A stretch of DNA of 11,536 bases from Actinoplanes liguriensis. GTDB lineage: Bacteria; Actinomycetota; Actinomycetes; Mycobacteriales; Micromonosporaceae. The notes under the pieces are model-generated. The model had not been told where the DNA came from and did not search any database. It saw only the letters and a list, made by a program, of their open reading frames with translations. The stretch is from positions 3,259 through 14,794 of the forward strand of contig KL571230.1 in assembly GCA_000715855.1 (NCBI GenBank), given 5' to 3'. How positions within the stretch are numbered: the first letter of the stretch is position 1; every line of letters starts with the position of its first letter. A program made the translations under genes and the position numbers. Positions 6,443 through 11,536 of this stretch are shown in pieces.

Positions 6443-7165
6443 TCAGAGGTGCATTCCGCCGGAGGCCTCGATGCGCTGGCCGGTGATCCAGCGGGTGCCG
6501 GGGGCGAGCATGGCGGTGATGACGTCGGCGATCTCCTCCGGCTCGCCGACCCGGCCGAGAGCGATGACCTGGGCCAGATGCGCCCGGACCTGCTCGTTGT
6601 CGCGGAGGATGCCGCCGCCGAAGTCGGTGGCGGACGGGCCGGGAGCGACCACGTTGGCGGTGATGCCGCGCGGCGCGACCTCCTTGGCGAGGTAGCGGGT
6701 GAAGACCTCGACCGCGCCCTTCATCGACGCGTAGGCCGCGTAGCCGTCGCCGGTGAAGCGGGCCAGGCCGGTGGAGATGTTGATGATGCGGCCGCCGTCG
6801 GCGATCAGCGGGAGCAGCTTCTGGGTGAGGAAGTACATGCCGCGGAAGTGCACGTTGAGCATCTGGTCGAACGCGTCGACGGTGGTGTCGGCGATCGAGG
6901 CGTGCAGGCCGACGCCGGCGTTGTTGACCAGGTAGTCGAAGTCGTCGCGGCCGAAACGGTCGCGCAGGACCTGGCGGAGCTCGCCGGTGAAGGCGTCGTA
7001 CGTGTCGATCGCGCCGACCGTCAGCTCCAGCGCGACGGCGTCGATCTTCTCGCCGGGGTCGCCGCGGTGGGTGTAGATGACGTCGACTCCGGCGTCGATC
7101 AGGGCCAGGGCGGTGGCCCGGCCGAGGCCGCGGTTGCCGCCGGTGATCAGGGCGATTTTGGACAT
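6443..7165 (-). CDS. Classical short-chain dehydrogenase/reductase
   Basis: 240-residue cytoplasmic NAD(P)H-dependent oxidoreductase of the classical SDR type. Cofactor motif TGGNRGLG is at 8-15 and NNAG at 81-84. The catalytic residues are Asn104, Ser131, Tyr145 and Lys149 (YASMK), and the APGPSATDF loop follows the active site. The C-terminus has the standard WITGQRIEASGG ending. THRG after the second strand (Arg34) leans towards NADPH. Start ATG 7165 has AAGGGA 5 bases upstream. It lies 34 bp downstream of the XRE regulator on the same strand, so it is probably in that operon and under its control. The substrate is unknown; 3-oxoacyl-ACP-reductase-like and quinone- or aldehyde-reducing SDRs all share this layout. 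Confidence 0.92.
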   Translation of the reverse strand: MSKIALITGGNRGLGRATALALIDAGVDVIYTHRGDPGEKIDAVALELTVGAIDTYDAFTGELRQVLRDRFGRDDFDYLVNNAGVGLHASIADTTVDAFDQMLNVHFRGMYFLTQKLLPLIADGGRIINISTGLARFTGDGYAAYASMKGAVEVFTRYLAKEVAPRGITANVVAPGPSATDFGGGILRDNEQVRAHLAQVIALGRVGEPEEIADVITAMLAPGTRWITGQRIEASGGMHL

Positions 7166-7199
7166 GGTGGTCCCTTCGAACGTGGGTTGCTGGGAAAAC

Positions 7200-8018
7200 T
7201 CAGGAAACGGCGGCGAGGAGCTGGAGCTTCTCGTAGCTCTCCGATGCGGGCGCGGCCGTGAAGACGATCAGGGCCTGTTCCTGCTCGGGGTCGTAGAGGT
7301 TCTGGCACCACAGCTCGAGCTCGCCGAGCTGCGGGTGGACCAGGGTCTTGCGGTCGACGTGGGTGAGGCCGACCTGGTGCTCGTCCCAGATCGCGGCGAA
7401 CTCGGGACTGGCGGCGAGCAGCGCCGTGACGATCTCACCGGCCCGGCCCCGCGGATCGGCCGTGTAGGCGCGCCGCAGGTTGGCCGTGAAGACCCGGCCG
7501 TGCTTCGGATGATCCCGCTCGGGGTAGACGCGGCGGCTGGACGGATCGGTGAACCAGCGGTAGACCGTCGAGCGGGCCAGCCCGGTGTGCCGGGTCTCGT
7601 CGCCGAACAGGGCCCGCGCCATCGGGGTCTGGCGCAGCGTCTCGCCGTACCGCGAATTGATCATCGCCGGGGTGTCGTTCAGCCGGTCCAGGATCCGCAT
7701 CATGCCGGGGCTGATGTGGTCGTCGCGCAGTGACCGCCGCGGCGTCGGGTGCCCGGCCAGCCGGAACAGGTGATCCCGCTCCTCCAGGCTCAGGTGCAGG
7801 GCCCGGGCCAGCGCCGCGAGCATCGGGTCGGACGGCATCGGGCCGCGGTGCTGCTCGATCCGCCCGTAGTAGTCGGCGGACATGCCGGCCAGCGCCGCCA
7901 CCTCCTCCCGCCGCAGCCCGCCGGTCCGCCGCCGCGGGCCACGCGGCAGTCCGACGTCCTCGGGCTGCAGCGCTTCGCGCCGGGTCCGAAGGAAATGCGC
8001 CAGTTGTTCCCGATCCAT
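7200..8018 (-). CDS. XRE-type regulator with C-terminal MmyB-like ligand-binding domain
   Basis: 272 residues, the usual length for this actinobacterial family. The N-terminal helix-turn-helix (about 4-75) contains the signature GLRREEVAALAGMSADYYGRI (34-54). The C-terminal half (about 100-265) is the MmyB-like/MLTR domain with YRWFTDPSSRRVYP, VFTANLRRAYTADPRGRAGE and LWCQNLYDPEQEQALIVFTA; a fatty-acid-like ligand has been shown for some relatives. Members usually control an adjacent oxidoreductase gene. Here the SDR follows on the same strand, where often it is divergent. ATG 8018 fits the family's normal start (MDREQLAHFLRTRREAL), although no good ribosome site precedes it; the longer upstream frame has no family support. 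A perfect inverted repeat lies 29-49 bases upstream. Confidence 0.92.
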   Translation of the reverse strand: MDREQLAHFLRTRREALQPEDVGLPRGPRRRTGGLRREEVAALAGMSADYYGRIEQHRGPMPSDPMLAALARALHLSLEERDHLFRLAGHPTPRRSLRDDHISPGMMRILDRLNDTPAMINSRYGETLRQTPMARALFGDETRHTGLARSTVYRWFTDPSSRRVYPERDHPKHGRVFTANLRRAYTADPRGRAGEIVTALLAASPEFAAIWDEHQVGLTHVDRKTLVHPQLGELELWCQNLYDPEQEQALIVFTAAPASESYEKLQLLAAVS

Positions 8019-8046
8019 GAGCCAAGTCTGCCGCGCCGCGAGGACC

Positions 8047-8067
8047 GGATGAAGGACATCTTCATCC
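8047..8067. promoter_or_regulatory. Candidate operator of the XRE/MmyB regulator
   Basis: GGATGAAG, 5 bases, CTTCATCC: perfect 8-bp arms in the 136-bp gap between the divergent XRE gene and the flotillin operon. A third half-site, CTCATCC, follows at 8076-8082. The site lies 29-49 bases upstream of the regulator's ATG, suitable for autoregulation. It is 88 bases or more from the YqiJ-like start, so control of that operon is less certain. Confidence 0.55.
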
Positions 8068-8154
8068 ACGGACAACTCATCCGGGGATAGACGCGTTTGA
8101 CGCGAGCTGTCACCCTGTGGACCGCAGTTCGGAACGACGGGGGACGGGCAATTC

Positions 8155-8718
8155 ATGGGGAACGGATTCATCGAAGCCGCGCTGAGCTTCCCCACCGTTC
8201 TTCTGACCCCTCTGCTGATTATCGTGATCCTCTACTGGGTCGTGGTGATCGCCGGCGGCGCCGACCCCGAGCACGGTCACGTGCACGGCGATCTGCTCGG
8301 TGTCCCGCTGCCGTTCTTCGTCTCGCTGCTGGTGGCGCTCGGCTGGTTCGGCACGCTCGCCGGCAGCGAGTGGCACGCGTCGTTCCCGCTCTGGGTCGTC
8401 CCGATCGCCGCCCTGGTCGCGGCGGCGATCGTCACCCGGCTGCTCGCGATCCCGCTGAGCAGGCTGCTGCCTACCGGGCCGGTCGCCTCGCGGGCCGACT
8501 TCCTCGGTCTCACCTGCGTGATCCGCACCGGGCGGGTGACCGGGACGTTCGGCCAGGCCGAGGTGCACGCCGCGGACGGCTCGTCGGCGATCATCCAGGT
8601 CCGCCAGGCCGGCGAGGACGACCTGTCCGCCGGCACCGTCGCTCTCATCTATGACGTCGACTCCGAAGGCGAGTTCTTCTGGGTCGTTCCCGCCGATATC
8701 GCCAAGAAAGGCGTTTGA
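8155..8718 (+). CDS. YqiJ-type NfeD-like membrane protein (DUF1449)
   Basis: 187-residue membrane partner of the flotillin downstream. Three hydrophobic segments (about 12-34, 51-68 and 79-104) are followed by a cytoplasmic OB-fold-like domain at about 115-178 (GLTCVIRTGRVTGTFGQAEV to GEFFWVVP). This is the architecture of YqiJ and of NfeD-type partners of SPFH proteins. Start ATG 8155 is preceded by GGGGGACGGG, an unusually G-rich but plausible ribosome site. Its TGA shares one base with the flotillin ATG (TGATG), indicating translational coupling. NfeD-like proteins are thought to stabilise or organise the flotillin assembly; that role is inferred from gene pairing in many bacteria. Confidence 0.85.
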   Translation: MGNGFIEAALSFPTVLLTPLLIIVILYWVVVIAGGADPEHGHVHGDLLGVPLPFFVSLLVALGWFGTLAGSEWHASFPLWVVPIAALVAAAIVTRLLAIPLSRLLPTGPVASRADFLGLTCVIRTGRVTGTFGQAEVHAADGSSAIIQVRQAGEDDLSAGTVALIYDVDSEGEFFWVVPADIAKKGV

Positions 8719-10673
8719 TGGACGTTGTCTCCACCGGTTTCGGTGTGCTTATCGCCGTTGTCGTACTCATCGCGATCGGCGTGCTGTTCTTCCTCAGCCG
8801 GATGTTCCGGAAAGTCGAACAGGGCAAGGCGTTGATCGTCTCCAAGGTGCGTCGCGTGGATGTCACCTTCACCGGCGCGGTGGTGCTTCCCGTTCTGCAC
8901 AAGGCCGAGATCATGGACATCTCGGTGAAGACGATCGAGATCTCCCGTACCGGCCGGGAGGGCCTGATCTGTCAGGACAACATCCGAGCGGACATCAGGA
9001 TCACTTTCTTCGTACGGGTGAACAAGACCACCGAGGACGTGATCAAGGTGGCCCAGGCGATCGGCACCACGCGGGCCAGCAGTGAGAGCACGTTGCAGGA
9101 GTTGTTCAGCGCGAAGTTCTCCGAGGCCCTGAAGACGGTCGGCAAGCAGCTCGACTTCGTCGACCTCTACACCAAGCGCAACGACTTCCGGGACCAGATC
9201 ATCGAGGTGATCGGCACCGACCTCAACGGGTACAGCCTGGAGGACGCGGCCATCGACTTCCTGGAGCAGACCCCGGTCGGCTCGCTGGACCCGAAGAACA
9301 TCCTGGACGCGCAGGGCATCCGGAAGATCACCGAGCTGACCGCGATCGAGGCGGTGCGCACCAACGACTTCCGGCGCAACGAGGAGAAGGAGATCACCCG
9401 CCAGGACGTGGACGCCCGCGAGGCGATCCTCGAGCTGGAGCGCCGCCGGACGGACGCGGAGATCAAGCAGCGCCGGGAGATCGAGACCATCCGGGCCCGC
9501 GAGGAGGCCGAGATCGCCCTGGCCCGGGCGGAGGAGACGCTTCGCTCGGAGACCGCCCGGATCAAGACCGAGCAGCAGCTCGGCGTGCAGACCGAGAACA
9601 AGAGCCGGGAGATCGCGGTCGCCGAGAAGAACCGCGAGCGGGTCATCGCGATCGAGACCGAGCGCATCGAGAAGGACCGGATGCTCGAGGTGATCGGCCG
9701 CCAGCGGGAGACCGAGCTGTCCACGATCGCCAAGGACAAGGAGGTCGAGACCGAGAAGCGGACGATGGCCGAGGTGATCCGGGAGCGGATCGCGGTGGAG
9801 AAGACGGTCGCCGAGCAGGAGGAGAACATCAAGCGCCTCCGGGTCGTCGAGGAGGCCGAGCGCACCCGCCAGGCGGTCATCATCAACGCCGAGGCCGAGG
9901 CGCAGGAGTCGCTGGTCAAGGACATCAAGGCGGCCGAGGCCTCGGAGGCCGCGGCCAAGTTCAAGGCCCGCGAGCAGCTGCTGCTGGCCGAGGCCCGGCA
10001 GCAGTCCGCCGAGCTGGACGCCCGCGCCGCGATCCGGCTGGCCGAGGGCAAGCAGGCCGAGTCGGCCGCGTTCGGGCTGGCCGAGGTCCAGGTCAAGGAG
10101 CGCAACGCCGAGGTGATCGCCAAGACCGGCCGCGCCGAGGCCGAGGTGATCGAGAAGACCGGCCTGGCCGAGGCCGCCGTCGAGCGGCAGAAGGCGATGG
10201 TCGCCGCCGAGGCGATCAAGGAGAAGCTGCTCGGTGAGGCCATCGGCCTGGAGCAGAAGGCCGGCGCGATGGCCACGCTCGACGACGTTACCCGCGCGCA
10301 CGAGGAGTACCGGCTGCGGCTGGAGATGGAGAAGGAGATCCGGCTGGCCGGCATCACCGTGCACAAGGAGATCGCCGAGTCCCAGGCCATGGTGGTCGCG
10401 GCTGGGCTGGAGAAGGCGAACATCGACATCGTCGGCGGCGACTCGGTCTTCTTCGACAAGCTGGTCGGCTCGATCACGCTGGGCAAGAGCATCGACGGGT
10501 TCGTCGAGCACAGCACGGTCGTCCAGGGTGTCGGCGCCCGCTACCTGAACGGCGAGGGTGACCTGGCCGAGGACCTGCACAAGCTGGCGAGCTCGGTGTC
10601 GACCGCCGACGTGGCCAACCTGAGCGTGGCCGCGGCCGTCGCGAACCAGCTCAAGAAGGACCAGGCTGAGTGA
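8718..10673 (+). CDS. yqiK: Flotillin/SPFH protein, YqiK type
   Basis: 651 residues from ATG 8718. A single N-terminal membrane helix lies at about 7-27. The SPFH/band-7 domain is at about 30-215, including EQGKALIVSKVRR, GREGLICQDNIRADIRITFF and GYSLEDAAIDFLEQTP. A very long charged coiled coil rich in Glu/Arg/Ala follows at about 220-500. The C-terminal flotillin region (about 520-651) contains LAGITVHKEIAESQAMVV and GGDSVFFDKLVGSI. Length and order match YqiK-type flotillins, which oligomerise into membrane microdomain scaffolds. AAAGGCG before the start serves as a ribosome site. It overlaps the upstream gene by 1 base and the downstream ATPase gene by 4 (GTGA). A TTG just ahead of the ATG would add one residue and is not preferred. 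Confidence 0.95.
   Translation: MDVVSTGFGVLIAVVVLIAIGVLFFLSRMFRKVEQGKALIVSKVRRVDVTFTGAVVLPVLHKAEIMDISVKTIEISRTGREGLICQDNIRADIRITFFVRVNKTTEDVIKVAQAIGTTRASSESTLQELFSAKFSEALKTVGKQLDFVDLYTKRNDFRDQIIEVIGTDLNGYSLEDAAIDFLEQTPVGSLDPKNILDAQGIRKITELTAIEAVRTNDFRRNEEKEITRQDVDAREAILELERRRTDAEIKQRREIETIRAREEAEIALARAEETLRSETARIKTEQQLGVQTENKSREIAVAEKNRERVIAIETERIEKDRMLEVIGRQRETELSTIAKDKEVETEKRTMAEVIRERIAVEKTVAEQEENIKRLRVVEEAERTRQAVIINAEAEAQESLVKDIKAAEASEAAAKFKAREQLLLAEARQQSAELDARAAIRLAEGKQAESAAFGLAEVQVKERNAEVIAKTGRAEAEVIEKTGLAEAAVERQKAMVAAEAIKEKLLGEAIGLEQKAGAMATLDDVTRAHEEYRLRLEMEKEIRLAGITVHKEIAESQAMVVAAGLEKANIDIVGGDSVFFDKLVGSITLGKSIDGFVEHSTVVQGVGARYLNGEGDLAEDLHKLASSVSTADVANLSVAAAVANQLKKDQAE
10107..10164 (+). 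repeat. 33-nt direct repeat inside the flotillin coiled coil
   Basis: Two 25-base segments (10107-10131 and 10140-10164) match at 23 positions with a 33-base period, encoding AEVIAKTGRAE then AEVIEKTGLAE (residues 464-485). An 11-residue period is a natural coiled-coil (hendecad) repeat. It fits duplication within the rod. Confidence 0.7.
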
Positions 10674-11536
10674 CCGAATCGAACATCGACGCCGGCACCT
10701 ATGAGGTGCTGCGGGCCCGGCTCGGCGCCAAGGCACGTGAGCTCGCCGAGCGGGCCGAGGCGCTGAACGGGCGCCGGGTCGAGGTCTTCGGTGCCCAGCA
10801 GACCGAGTTGCTGGGCACCGAGCGGATCCGCACCGGCAACAATTGCGTGCCGGCCGACGTCGCGCCGGCCGGGGAGGCGCTGCTCTTCGGCGCGAACGCG
10901 TTCCTCGGGATGAAGGCCGAGACGTCGGTGGACGACGTGTTCACCGTGGTCGACCGGCAGTTCCAGCCGGCGCAGGCGCCCGGGCTGCTGGACGACCCGG
11001 GCTTCCGGCGGGACTTCGCCGAGCTGTACCGCTACTACAAGGAGACCCGTCTCCGGCAGTTGCGGCGGGTCGAGGGGCTGCTGCTGGCGATCTTCCAGAC
11101 CGGGGCGCGGGCCGATGACCTGAAGGTGCTGCGCTGGCGGATCGGCGTGGACGGCTCGGTGGCGTACCAGGACGCGCGGGGCGAGCGCGATCACGTGCTG
11201 CCGCCGACGCACGACTTCACCTGGACGGTCACCACCCGCGAGCAGCACGTGCTCGGCCGGCACCCGCACGTCTCGATCGAGGACGAGGTGTTCGTCGAGG
11301 CGGTCGGCGGCACGCTGACGGTCAAGGTCGAGGACAACACCGAGGACGGCGAGGGCATCTACTCCGAGCCCGTCGACGAGCCGCTGCAGAGCCTGGCGGA
11401 TGCGGAGATCGCGTACGCGCGGGTCGGGCCCTTGATCCTGCTCCGGGTCCTCCCCTATCAGGAGACCGTGCACCGCTACCTGGTCTTCAACACCCGCACC
11501 CGGGACGTGCGGCGGCTGGACGGCATCGGTCAGGCC
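10670..11536 (+). CDS. DUF3686-type large 'DNA repair' ATPase (N-terminal part)
   Basis: Partial; 289 codons from GTG 10670, open to the right edge. The frame is set by the GTGA overlap with the flotillin stop. The protein begins MTESNIDAGTYEVLRARLG with a short charged helix (RARLGAKARELAERAEALNGRR). Landmarks that I recognise from large actinobacterial proteins annotated 'DNA repair ATPase' (DUF3686 N-terminus, AAA-type ATPase further on, well over 1,000 residues) are GTERIRTGNNCVPADV, ELYRYYKETRLRQLRRVEG, ARGERDHVLPPTHDFTWT, GRHPHVSIEDEVFVEAVGG, GIYSEPVDEPLQSLADAEI and HRYLVFNTRTRDVRRLDGIG. No Walker motifs fall in the window, so ATPase activity is inferred from the family. The name's 'DNA repair' role is not established. 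Co-translation with flotillin suggests a membrane-tethered machine. Confidence 0.82.
   Translation, partial: MTESNIDAGTYEVLRARLGAKARELAERAEALNGRRVEVFGAQQTELLGTERIRTGNNCVPADVAPAGEALLFGANAFLGMKAETSVDDVFTVVDRQFQPAQAPGLLDDPGFRRDFAELYRYYKETRLRQLRRVEGLLLAIFQTGARADDLKVLRWRIGVDGSVAYQDARGERDHVLPPTHDFTWTVTTREQHVLGRHPHVSIEDEVFVEAVGGTLTVKVEDNTEDGEGIYSEPVDEPLQSLADAEIAYARVGPLILLRVLPYQETVHRYLVFNTRTRDVRRLDGIGQA

Noticed and set aside
6365..7261. 298-codon plus-strand frame over the SDR gene
   Set aside because: Val/Asp/Gly-rich shadow. The minus strand carries a complete SDR with all catalytic residues.
8097..8102. TTGACG as a -35 box for the flotillin operon
   Set aside because: No acceptable -10 hexamer is found 16-19 bases downstream, so the promoter cannot be placed.
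8649..10736. 695-codon open frame antisense to the flotillin gene
   Set aside because: It mirrors the highly biased Glu/Ala/Arg coiled-coil codons, giving a Leu/Asp/Gly-rich shadow with no domain sense. The plus-strand flotillin explains the sequence fully.
10541..11473. 310-codon minus-strand frame over the DUF3686 gene
   Set aside because: Leu/Val/Arg-rich mirror of the plus-strand gene, which carries family motifs and a coupled start.

Overview
The window is GC-rich throughout. Its genes use GTG and TTG starts next to ATG, overlap by 1-4 bases, and follow strong third-position G/C codon use. Together with the gene families present (actinobacterial holin/phosphodiesterase fusion, Thr/Pro-rich lipoprotein, MmyB-type XRE regulator, DUF3686 ATPase), this points to a filamentous actinomycete. 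Micromonosporaceae, for example an Actinoplanes-like strain, is my best guess; that assignment is inference, not an alignment result. I see no tRNA, rRNA, CRISPR array, transposase or phage gene module.

Layout. (1) 1-599, minus: the start of a membrane protein with a holin-like N-terminus leading into an alkaline-phosphatase-fold domain; it runs off the left edge. (2) 714-1910, plus: a GH18 chitinase lipoprotein, divergent from (1). (3) 1915-3649, minus: three genes read right to left. They are an unrecognised 167-residue protein, a LamG-type lectin-fold protein starting 7 bases after it, and, after a 105-bp gap, a small Thr-rich lipoprotein. The lipoprotein and chitinase stop codons are 4 bp apart and lie inside one small palindrome. 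(4) 3752-6050, plus: a MarR regulator followed 4 bp later by a 14-helix DHA2-type MFS exporter, with a MarR-like palindrome before the regulator. (5) 6051-6442: a gene-free stretch with a strong terminator hairpin and two related 53-nt hairpins 108 bp apart, which together form one larger nested imperfect palindrome. (6) 6443-8018, minus: an XRE/MmyB-type regulator followed by a classical SDR oxidoreductase, with a perfect inverted repeat upstream of the regulator. (7) 8155-11536, plus: a tightly overlapping operon of a YqiJ-type NfeD-like membrane protein, a YqiK-type flotillin and the N-terminus of a very large DUF3686 'DNA repair' ATPase, which runs off the right edge.

How they fit together. 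Genes 1-3 are mostly envelope or secreted functions (chitin breakdown, surface lipoprotein, lectin fold). Block 4 is a self-contained regulated efflux cassette. Block 6 looks like a small regulated redox unit. Block 7 is the most notable: a membrane scaffold pair (NfeD-like plus flotillin) co-translated with a large, poorly characterised ATPase. It is probably a conserved actinobacterial membrane-associated system of unknown job.
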